DNA from: Pseudomonadota bacterium
Lineage (GTDB): Bacteria > Pseudomonadota > Gammaproteobacteria > Xanthomonadales > Xanthomonadaceae
NCBI GenBank assembly: GCA_023399815.1
Contig: JAEWOJ010000074.1
Coordinates: 1 to 13,005, forward strand
Direction of reading: 5' to 3'
Length of the DNA stretch: 13,005 nucleotides
Part shown: positions 7,832 to 13,005 of the stretch, piece after piece
Numbering within the stretch: the first letter of the stretch is position 1
Layout of the letters: every line of letters starts with the position of its first letter
Program-made: the position numbers and the translations under genes
The notes under the pieces: model-generated
Told to the model about the DNA's origin: nothing
Seen by the model: only the letters and a program-made list of their open reading frames with translations
Databases searched by the model: none

Positions 7832-8854
7832 TCAGGAAGGTTCTCGTCGGGACGTCGAATCGCGTACGACCAGGCTCGGCGCCAGCGTCGTGCCGCAGGT
7901 CCCTTCCGATGCGCCATCGCTGTCGATCAGGTGCAGCAGGTGCGATGTCGCCCGCTCGCCGAGGTCGGCGATGCTGACCCGCATCGTGGTCAATGACGGG
8001 TGAACGAAACGTGCCAGCGGGATATCGTCGAAGCCGGCCAGCGCGATCTGCTGCGGCACGCGCACGCCGGCCTGGCCGAAGGCGTACAGGCAGCCGAGCG
8101 CCATCATGTCGTTGGCGGCGAACACCGCGTCGGGCAGGCGGGCCTCGCGCAGCAGGGCCAGTCCGGCGCCATGCCCGGACGCCTCGTCGAAGCCGCCGGG
8201 CAGGACGATGCCCTCGGCCGCCGGGCCGAAATCGGCCATCGCGTCGCGGAATCCGCGCAGGCGCTCGCGCGCGTCGTGGTTGCGGTCGGGGCCGGCGATG
8301 AAGGCGATGCGGCGGTAGCCGGCATCCAGCAGGTGCCGGGTCATGGCCACCGCGCCGACGTGGTCGTCGATGCCGAACGCGGGGTATTGCCCGTCCGCCA
8401 CCGGCGTATTGATCAGCACCGTGGGCAGCGCCGGCGGCAGGTTGTCGATCAGGAAACCGGGATCGGCCGCATAGGGCGACATGACCAGCAGCCCGTCCAC
8501 GCGCCCACGCATGGCGCGCAGGGCGACGCCCTGCTGCTCCTGGTCGCCGTGGTAGCTGGACACCAGCAGGTGCCGGCGGTGCGCACGCGCCACGCCGTCG
8601 ATGCCGCGCATCAGCTCGGAGAAGAATTCGCCATGCAGGTCCGGCAGCACCAGGCCGATGGTCTGCGTGCTGCGGCTGCTAAGGCTGCGCGCGGCGGCAT
8701 GCGGGGTATAACGGAGCCGGCGGGCCACCTCGAGCACCTGCTGGCGCACCGGTTCGGCGACGTTCTCGTGGCCGTTGAGGGCGCGCGATACGGTGGCGAC
8801 GGAGACCTTCGCCTCACGGGCAACATCCTTGATGGTGATTGCCGGTTTCGCCAC
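7832..8854 (-). CDS. LacI-family transcriptional regulator
   Basis: This 340-residue sugar-responsive regulator has a helix-turn-helix at residues 7-28, with VAREAKVSVATVSRALNG as the recognition region. The hinge helix is YTPHAAARSL (49-58), and the periplasmic-binding-protein-like sensor domain starts at TIGLVLPDLHGEFFSELMRG (65-84). Sensor-domain hallmarks are present: GLLVMSPY (121-128), DARERLRGFRDAM (194-206), DAVFAANDMMALG (232-244) and ALAGFDDIPLARFVHPSLTT (261-280). The length is normal and I see no missing part. The start is a GTG at 8852-8854 with GGAGGG 7 bases upstream, a strong site. A LacI-type operator lies about 35 bases upstream of the start, so self-repression is likely. 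Being first in line and co-directional with the receptor, hydrolase and importer genes, it most likely controls them. The inducer is probably a breakdown product of the imported glucan, which is inferred. Confidence 0.95.
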   Translation of the reverse strand: MAKPAITIKDVAREAKVSVATVSRALNGHENVAEPVRQQVLEVARRLRYTPHAAARSLSSRSTQTIGLVLPDLHGEFFSELMRGIDGVARAHRRHLLVSSYHGDQEQQGVALRAMRGRVDGLLVMSPYAADPGFLIDNLPPALPTVLINTPVADGQYPAFGIDDHVGAVAMTRHLLDAGYRRIAFIAGPDRNHDARERLRGFRDAMADFGPAAEGIVLPGGFDEASGHGAGLALLREARLPDAVFAANDMMALGCLYAFGQAGVRVPQQIALAGFDDIPLARFVHPSLTTMRVSIADLGERATSHLLHLIDSDGASEGTCGTTLAPSLVVRDSTSRREPS

Positions 8855-8888
8855 CGCTGTGCCCTCCGCAGACCGTGGTCGCGGCGAC

Positions 8889-8902
8889 TGTAATCGTTTT
8901 CA
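8889..8902. promoter_or_regulatory. Candidate LacI-type operator
   Basis: The sequence TGTAATCGTTTTCA fits the general LacI/CcpA-family operator pattern TGNNANCGNTNNCA at every fixed position, with a central CG and imperfect twofold symmetry (5 of 7 positions). It lies 34 bases upstream of the regulator's GTG start, where bound protein would block transcription of the regulator gene. I found no second copy in the short gap before the receptor gene, so control of the locus may act mainly through this one site. The match is by eye. Confidence 0.6.
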
Positions 8903-8911
8903 AGTCGATTA

Positions 8912-8927
8912 GTAAACAATTTGTTAC
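8912..8927. promoter_or_regulatory. AT-rich inverted repeat in the regulator's promoter region
   Basis: GTAAACAATTTGTTAC is an imperfect palindrome, 6 of 8 positions symmetric, and sits in the most AT-rich spot of the surrounding DNA. On the minus strand it supplies a TTGTTT that could serve as a -35 box. A weak -10 (GATTAC) about 18 bases further on would lie inside the neighbouring LacI-type operator. It could therefore be promoter, second operator or both. The -10 match is poor. Confidence 0.4.
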
Positions 8928-9060
8928 AGAGGATGTCCGGAGGAGGACAAAACGTGTCCTCACCCTGCCCTCGTGACCCCGCATGGAACGGGGGCGAAGC
9001 TCCCGCCGTGGCAGTGCCGGGAGAGCTCCAGCAGGACCTGGCCCCCGCCGCATGGGCGGA

Positions 9061-9333
9061 TCAGGCGTCCGCTTCGGCCGGGGTCCGCGCCTGGATCGAC
9101 AGCGCGTGGATGTCGCTCTGCATCATGTCCCCCAGCGCCGCGTACACCGCGCGGTGCCGCGCCAGCGGCCCCATGCCGGCGAAGGCCTCGCTGACGATGG
9201 TCACGTTGAAGTGCCCGCGCCCGTCGCGCGCGCCGGCATGGCCGGCGTGGCGGTGGCTGTCGTCCTCCACCTCCAGCCGCTGCGGGGCGAACGCCGCCTG
9301 CAGGGCAGTCCGGATCCGTTCCGGCCGGCTCAT
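9061..9333 (-). CDS. bolA: BolA family protein
   Basis: This 90-residue protein has the small alpha/beta BolA fold throughout. BolA proteins pair with monothiol glutaredoxins to bind or hand over iron-sulfur clusters, and some also act on transcription and cell shape. Visible family marks are the His-rich loop HRHAGH (27-32), GHFNVTIVSEAFAGM (40-54), ARHRAVYAAL (58-67) and the near-C-terminal DIHALSI (74-80) with the family's conserved His76. There is no cysteine, so cluster ligands would be His plus partner residues. The ATG at 9331-9333 overlaps the yciI stop as ATGA, showing translational coupling. The C-terminus is short after the IHALS block. It could also be assigned to the IbaG subgroup, but length and wording fit BolA somewhat better. 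Confidence 0.9.
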   Translation of the reverse strand: MSRPERIRTALQAAFAPQRLEVEDDSHRHAGHAGARDGRGHFNVTIVSEAFAGMGPLARHRAVYAALGDMMQSDIHALSIQARTPAEADA

Positions 9334-9629
9334 GGCAGCGCCTTGCGGAAAGGGCGCACGTCCACGCGCCGGTAGACCCCGGCGGCCACGTAGGGATCGT
9401 CCGCGGCCCAGCGGCGCGCCGCGTCCAGGTCGTCGAAGCTGGCGATCACCACGCTGCCGCTGAAGCCGGCCGCGCCAGGGTCCTCCGCGTCGATGGCCGG
9501 ACAGGGCCCGGCCAGCAGCAGCCGGCCCTGGTCGAGCAGCGCCTGCAGGCGCGCCAGGTGCGCCGCCCGGGCGGCCAGGCGGGCCGCCAGCACGTCCTCG
9601 CCATCGTAGCCTTCGATCACATACCACAC
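9330..9629 (-). CDS. yciI: YciI family protein
   Basis: This 99-residue protein resembles E. coli YciI almost segment by segment: WYVIEGYD (2-9), RAAHLARLQALLDQGRLLLAGP (21-42), AIDAEDPGAAGFSGSVVIA (45-63) and the block ADDPYVAAGVYRRVDVRPF (76-94). YciI proteins form a dimeric ferredoxin-like fold with a conserved His/Asp pair, here probably His24 and Asp78. Their biological reaction is not firmly known. The start is a GTG at 9627-9629, with AGGAGAG 7 bases upstream. Its stop overlaps bolA by 4 bases. In many gammaproteobacteria yciI follows the septation gene yciB/ispZ, but that neighbour is absent here and the pair stands alone, divergent from scpA. Confidence 0.93.
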   Translation of the reverse strand: MWYVIEGYDGEDVLAARLAARAAHLARLQALLDQGRLLLAGPCPAIDAEDPGAAGFSGSVVIASFDDLDAARRWAADDPYVAAGVYRRVDVRPFRKALP

Positions 9630-9753
9630 GGCCCGTCTCTCCTCGCCTGCTGAATGATGTGCGCCAAGTCTAGCGTCACAAGGCTGGACACCGCCCGGCC
9701 GGGACGATTACTCTTTACGGCATTGCACGCAGCCGGCCTGTAACGGCGCGGTG

Positions 9754-9777
9754 CGGCGGCAGGCAAGGCCACCGCCG
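9754..9777. other. Intergenic stem-loop
   Basis: CGGCGG (9754-9759) pairs with CCGCCG (9772-9777). An inner GGC/GCC pair (9762-9764 with 9768-9770) closes a small AAG loop, giving one extended hairpin with a small bulge. No T-run follows on either strand. It lies in the gap between yciI and scpA, and its function is unknown. Confidence 0.35.
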
Positions 9778-9927
9778 TCCGACCGATCCGCGATTCCTTC
9801 CCGGACTGTGTAGACGACCTCCTCGTGATGACGTTGCCGCATGACAGCGCGGCATGTCGCGTTGTTGATGTGCACGCACGCCGGACAGGCGCGCATGGCT
9901 TGCAACCCAGCAGAAGGCTAGGACCCT

Positions 9928-9949
9928 GTTCCGGGCGGGAACCCGGAAC
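9928..9949 (+). promoter_or_regulatory. Strong hairpin in the likely scpA leader
   Basis: GTTCCGGG (9928-9935) and CCCGGAAC (9942-9949) form a perfect 8-bp stem with a 6-base loop. It ends 32 bases before the scpA start codon. No T-run follows, so termination is unlikely on the plus strand. In the mRNA leader it could affect stability or translation of scpA, which lacks a clear ribosome-binding site. The role is inferred. Confidence 0.45.
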
Positions 9950-9981
9950 GTACAAGGCTCGCAACACCCGATGTCGCCCTG

Positions 9982-10884
9982 ATGACTTCAGAACTCGCGC
10001 ACGCCGCGAACCCGCCAGCGCCGCCCACCGTTCCGCAGCAGCAGGAAATGCCGCTGGCGGTGGTGCATGGCCAGCCGGTGCTGCAGATCCCGCAGGACCT
10101 GTACATCCCGCCGGATGCGCTGGAAGTCATCCTCGACGCCTTCGAGGGCCCGCTGGACCTGCTGCTGTACCTGATCCGCCGGCAGAACCTGGACATCCTC
10201 GACATCCCGGTGGCCGAGATCACCCGCCAGTACGTCGAGTACATCAACGTCATGCAGGAGCTGCGCTTCGAGCTGGCGGCCGAGTACCTGGTGATGGCCG
10301 CGATGCTGGCCGAGATCAAGTCGCGGATGTTGCTGCCGCGCCCGCCCAGCGTGGACGGCGAGGAAGCGGACCCGCGCGCCGAGCTGGTGCGCCGGCTGCA
10401 GGAGTACGAACGCTTCAAGCAGGCCGCCGAGGACATCGACGCCCTGCCCCGCCAGGACCGCGATACCACCCCGGCGCACGCTTTCGTGCCGGACCGGACC
10501 ACGGTGAAGGTGCCGCCGCCGGTGGACCTGAAGGAAATGCTGCTGGCCCTGCACGACGTGCTCAAGCGCGCCGAGCTGTTCAGCGGCCACGCCATCAAGC
10601 GCGAGGCGCTGAGCGTGCGCCAGCGCATGGGCGACGTGCTGGAGCAGCTCGAGGACGGCAGGTTCTACCGCTTCGAGACGCTGTTCACCGCCGAGGAAGG
10701 CAAGCTCGGCGTGCTGGTCACCTTCCTGGCCCTGCTGGAGCTGGCCAAGGAACAGCTGCTGGACATCGTGCAGGAGGCGCCGCTGGCACCGATCTACGTG
10801 AAGTCGCTGGCCGCCGGCAACACCAACGCACCGCTGCAGTTCTCCAGCGAATTCGACGACGCCGACACCACCGCCCCTGCCTGA
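9982..10884 (+). CDS. scpA: Segregation and condensation protein A
   Basis: This 300-residue kleisin subunit bridges the two heads of SMC in the condensin-like complex that compacts and separates chromosomes. The kleisin N-terminal domain carries the signature FEGPLDLLLYLIRRQNLDI (54-72), then DIPVAEITRQYVEYI (74-88) and EYLVMAAMLAEIKSRMLLP (101-119). The middle is charged. A C-terminal winged-helix region (about 241-275, VTFLALLELAKEQLLDIVQE) should contact the SMC head. The first 45 residues are a Pro/Gln-rich leader, longer than in the shorter ScpA proteins of Firmicutes. The ATG at 9982 has no good ribosome-binding site, and a four-codon open frame (ATG at 9971) ends in a TGATG overlap with it. 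The scpB gene follows after 16 bases. Confidence 0.96.
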   Translation: MTSELAHAANPPAPPTVPQQQEMPLAVVHGQPVLQIPQDLYIPPDALEVILDAFEGPLDLLLYLIRRQNLDILDIPVAEITRQYVEYINVMQELRFELAAEYLVMAAMLAEIKSRMLLPRPPSVDGEEADPRAELVRRLQEYERFKQAAEDIDALPRQDRDTTPAHAFVPDRTTVKVPPPVDLKEMLLALHDVLKRAELFSGHAIKREALSVRQRMGDVLEQLEDGRFYRFETLFTAEEGKLGVLVTFLALLELAKEQLLDIVQEAPLAPIYVKSLAAGNTNAPLQFSSEFDDADTTAPA

Positions 10885-10900
10885 GCGACATTCCCGACAC

Positions 10901-11749
10901 ATGGATCAACCGCTGATCAACCGCATCGTCGAAGGCGCGCTGCTGGCCTCCAGCCAGCCGCTGACCCTGGCGCAGCTGCAGGAGCTGTTCCCGGAGGAGC
11001 AGCCGGCGCCGCCGGGCAGCGTCGAACGCGCGCTGGAACTGCTGCGCGAGGGCTGCGAGGGTCGTGGCGTGGAACTGGTCGAGGTCGCCTCCGGCTTCCG
11101 CTACCAGATCACCCGCGAGGTGCACGGCTGGGTCTCGCGGCTGTGGACCGAACGCAAGACCCGCTACACCCGCGCCACCCTGGAGACGCTGGCGCTGATC
11201 GCCTACCGCCAGCCGATCACCCGCGGCGAGATCGAACAGGTGCGCGGCGTGGCGGTCAGCAGCAACATCATCCAGGCGCTGGAAGAGCGCGAGTGGATCC
11301 GCGTGGTCGGCCACCGCGACGTGCCCGGCAAGCCGGCGCTGTTCGGCACCACCCGGGGATTCCTGGACTATTTCGGCCTCAAGCGGCTGGACGAACTGCC
11401 GCCGCTGTCCGAACTGCGCGACATCGGCGAGCTGGAACCGCAGCTGCCGCTGGGCGACGACGGCCAGCTGGCCGTGCCGCTCGCCGCCGGCGCGGCGGCA
11501 CCGGAAACCGCCGCGGCGGCCGATGACGCCGGCGACGATGCGACCGACACCGAGGCACCCCCGGACCACGGGGATGCCGCACCCGATACCGCCCCCACGG
11601 GCGAACCCGACGCCGCGCCGGGAGAGCGCGCGGCGGAAGTGGAAGACACCGGAAACAACGCCGTCGCGACGACGACCGCGGCTGTTGACGAAGCCGATCC
11701 CGAACCTGAGGCCGACGAAGAAAACGCCGGCCGGAGCCAAACAGAATGA
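10901..11749 (+). CDS. scpB: Segregation and condensation protein B
   Basis: This 282-residue protein dimerises and binds ScpA in the SMC complex. Tandem winged-helix domains cover about residues 1-165, with INRIVEGALLASSQPLTLAQL (6-26), the family signature ETLALIAYRQPITRGEIEQV (95-114), SSNIIQALEER (120-130) and FGTTRGFLDYFGLKRLDELP (148-167). From about 185 onward the chain becomes a low-complexity Ala/Asp/Glu/Pro tail of nearly 100 residues. This makes it far longer than the roughly 200-residue B. subtilis protein. The tail is strongly acidic and probably disordered. The start ATG lies 16 bases after scpA with no strong ribosome-binding site. Its stop overlaps the ATG of rluB as ATGA, so the three genes form one unit. 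Confidence 0.96.
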   Translation: MDQPLINRIVEGALLASSQPLTLAQLQELFPEEQPAPPGSVERALELLREGCEGRGVELVEVASGFRYQITREVHGWVSRLWTERKTRYTRATLETLALIAYRQPITRGEIEQVRGVAVSSNIIQALEEREWIRVVGHRDVPGKPALFGTTRGFLDYFGLKRLDELPPLSELRDIGELEPQLPLGDDGQLAVPLAAGAAAPETAAAADDAGDDATDTEAPPDHGDAAPDTAPTGEPDAAPGERAAEVEDTGNNAVATTTAAVDEADPEPEADEENAGRSQTE

Positions 11750-13005
11750 GTGACACCCCCCGCAAGCCGTCGTTGAACAAGCTCTCGCTCAAGCGCGAAG
11801 CCACGGTCGAACAGCCCAGGCTGGAAGAGCGCCTGCACAAGGTCCTGGCCCAGGCCGGCCTCGGCTCGCGCCGCGCGCTGGAGCAGCGCATCGCCGACGG
11901 CCTGGTCAAGGTCAACGGCGAGACCGCGCAGACCGGCATGTCGGTCAAGAGCGGCGACAAGATCGACCTCGACGGCCGCAGCTTCGTCGCCAGCGCCCTG
12001 ACCGAGCCATCGCGCGTGCTGGTCTACAACAAGCCCGAAGGCGAAGTGACCACCCGCGAGGATCCCGAAGGCCGCCCGACCGTGTTCGAGTCGCTGCCGG
12101 TGCTCAAGGGCGCGCGCTGGATCGCCATCGGCCGCCTGGACATCAACACCACCGGCCTGCTGCTGCTGACCACCGACGGCGAGCTGGCCAACGCCATGAT
12201 GCACCCGTCCTTCGAGGTCGAGCGCGAGTACGTGGTGCGCGTGCGCGCCCCGGAAGGCCAGGAGAAGGTGCCGGACAACATCGTCGACCGCCTCGCCCGT
12301 GGCGTCGCGCTGGAGGACGGCCCGGCCAAGTTCGACGAGATCGAACGCATCGGCGGCACCGATTCGCACGACTGGTTCCGCGTGGTGGTCAAGGAAGGCC
12401 GCAACCGCGAGGTGCGCCGCCTGTGGGAATCGCAGGGCTGCCAGGTCAGCCGCCTCAAGCGCACCCGCTACGGCAAGGTCGAACTGCCGCGCGAGCTGCT
12501 GCGCGGCCAGTCGGTGGAACTGCCGAACGCCCAGGTCGAGGCGCTGCGCGCCGAACTGAAGCTGGAGGAAGGCACGCCGTCGGCGCTGACCCTGCAGCCG
12601 GTGATCGGCCAGCGCAAGGCGGCCAAGACCACCGTGCGCGTGCGCGAAGGCGGCCGCGGCAACGCCTACGTCAACGGTCACAACACCGCCGACGAAGGCC
12701 GCGAACTGCGCCGCTTCGACACCCTGCGCGAAGACCGCGGCCGTGGCCGCGGCGGCAAGGGCGGCGGCTTCAAGGGCGGCCTGACCGTCAGCGGCGAAGC
12801 CGCGGCCAAGCAGTCGCAGAAACCGTTCAAGCAGCGCAAGCCCAAGGGCGACCGCAGCCTGCCGGAAGGCAACCCCGCCGCATTCCGCACCTGGTACGTG
12901 CCCGAAGGCGTGAGCACCGGCCCCAGCGGCCACCGCAACGCCGGCCCGGGCGGCAACCGGGGTCCGGGCCGTGGCCCGGCCGGCGAAGGCCAGGCCCGTC
13001 CGTAC
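11746..13005 (+). CDS. rluB: 23S rRNA pseudouridine synthase B (RluB), cut by the window edge
   Basis: The frame runs open from the ATG at 11746 to the end of the window, 420 codons with no stop, so the C-terminus is missing. RluB converts a uridine in helix 89 of 23S rRNA (U2605 in E. coli) to pseudouridine. An N-terminal S4 RNA-binding domain (about 27-85) has RLHKVLAQAGLGSRRALEQR (29-48). The catalytic domain has VLVYNKPEGEVTT and the RsuA-family motif IGRLDINTTGLLLLTTDG, with catalytic Asp132. REYVVRV, EGRNREVRRLWE and VSRLKRTRYGKVEL follow. After about residue 300 comes a long Gly/Arg/Lys-rich basic tail with RGRGG-like runs, giving a protein well beyond the roughly 290 residues of E. 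coli RluB. GGAG lies 9 bases before the start, which overlaps the scpB stop. RluE/RsuA relatives are less likely given length and context. Confidence 0.93.
   Translation, partial: MSDTPRKPSLNKLSLKREATVEQPRLEERLHKVLAQAGLGSRRALEQRIADGLVKVNGETAQTGMSVKSGDKIDLDGRSFVASALTEPSRVLVYNKPEGEVTTREDPEGRPTVFESLPVLKGARWIAIGRLDINTTGLLLLTTDGELANAMMHPSFEVEREYVVRVRAPEGQEKVPDNIVDRLARGVALEDGPAKFDEIERIGGTDSHDWFRVVVKEGRNREVRRLWESQGCQVSRLKRTRYGKVELPRELLRGQSVELPNAQVEALRAELKLEEGTPSALTLQPVIGQRKAAKTTVRVREGGRGNAYVNGHNTADEGRELRRFDTLREDRGRGRGGKGGGFKGGLTVSGEAAAKQSQKPFKQRKPKGDRSLPEGNPAAFRTWYVPEGVSTGPSGHRNAGPGGNRGPGRGPAGEGQARPY

Larger units (their letters stand above)
9630..9981. other. 352-base divergent intergenic region (yciI / scpA)
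   Basis: This region separates yciI, transcribed leftward, from scpA, transcribed rightward, so it should carry promoters for both. I see no convincing -35/-10 pair. On the plus strand, TTTACG (9714-9719) and TGTAAC (9739-9744) are spaced too widely at 19 bases. On the minus strand, TTGTGA near 9675 is the best -35-like word. No gene of recognisable family is present. Structured elements are a hairpin at 9754-9777 and another at 9928-9949. An open frame on the minus strand (9617-9967) runs through the region, but its composition matches no protein family and it overlaps the start of yciI. Confidence 0.6.

Noticed and set aside
5030..7996. Two long plus-strand open frames (5030-6409 and 6482-7996) antisense to the TonB-dependent receptor
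   Set aside because: They mirror the codon structure of the receptor gene, show Val/Ala/Gly/Arg-rich composition and have no recognisable domain.
8943..8961. GAGGAC/GTCCTC inverted repeat with a 7-base loop between the regulator and bolA, considered as a bolA terminator
   Set aside because: The stem is only 6 bp, lacks a T-run after it, and lies 100 bases past the bolA stop. A second 6-bp stem at 9000-9023 is equally weak. Neither is convincing.
8921..9463. Plus-strand open frame starting near the regulator promoter and running antisense to bolA
   Set aside because: Most of it is antisense to the well-supported bolA and yciI genes, and its composition is Arg/Pro/Ser-rich with no family signal.
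9684..9693. CCCGGCCGGG perfect palindrome near the yciI promoter region
   Set aside because: A 10-base GC-only palindrome is expected by chance in DNA of this composition, and no spacing links it to a promoter.
9617..9967. Minus-strand open frame of 116 codons in the yciI-scpA gap
   Set aside because: It resembles no known family, overlaps the yciI start in another frame, and has no ribosome-binding site that I can see.
11368..12933. Long minus-strand open frame antisense to scpB and rluB
   Set aside because: It is Ala/Gln/Ser-rich antisense noise opposite two clear genes.

Overview
The window looks like chromosomal DNA from a high-GC gammaproteobacterium, most likely of the Xanthomonadaceae/Lysobacteraceae group. 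This is inferred from GC-rich codon use, the pairing of an Oar-like TonB-dependent receptor with a LacI regulator and a sugar ABC importer, a GTAG-headed REP-like palindrome at the left edge, and the yciI-bolA and scpA-scpB-rluB blocks. The genus cannot be fixed from the sequence alone. I see no rRNA, tRNA, CRISPR array, phage gene, transposase or insertion sequence.

Left block (about 54-8927, all on the minus strand, so read right to left): a carbohydrate-utilisation locus. A LacI-family repressor (7832-8854) is preceded by a LacI-type operator. Next come an Oar-like TonB-dependent outer-membrane receptor (4796-7759), a lipoprotein of the 'glucoamylase' family PF10091, related to GH144 beta-1,2-glucanases (3043-4659), a lipoprotein sugar-binding protein (1765-3033) and two CUT1-type permeases (887-1768 and 54-890). 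The last three genes are joined by 4-base ATGA overlaps. The inferred pathway is that the receptor takes an oligo- or polyglucan across the outer membrane, the lipoprotein hydrolase trims it, the binding protein hands the product to the permease pair, and LacI senses a product. No ABC ATPase and no cytoplasmic glycosidase lies in the window. Either they lie beyond the left edge or a shared ATPase is used, although the REP-like element just after the last permease suggests a transcription-unit boundary there.

Middle block (9061-9629, minus strand): yciI and bolA, overlapping by 4 bases, a small housekeeping pair. A 352-base intergenic stretch (9630-9981) separates it from the divergent right block. 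That stretch holds two hairpins and, at its end, a four-codon open frame touching the scpA start codon.

Right block (9982-13005, plus strand): scpA, scpB and rluB. These encode the two non-SMC partners of the condensin-like complex and a 23S rRNA pseudouridine synthase. The rluB gene is cut by the window edge. ScpB has a long acidic tail and RluB a long basic Gly/Arg/Lys-rich tail.

The most interesting candidate system is the left locus, which may be a poorly characterised uptake and degradation system for beta-1,2-linked or other beta-glucan. The substrate is inferred from family membership only.
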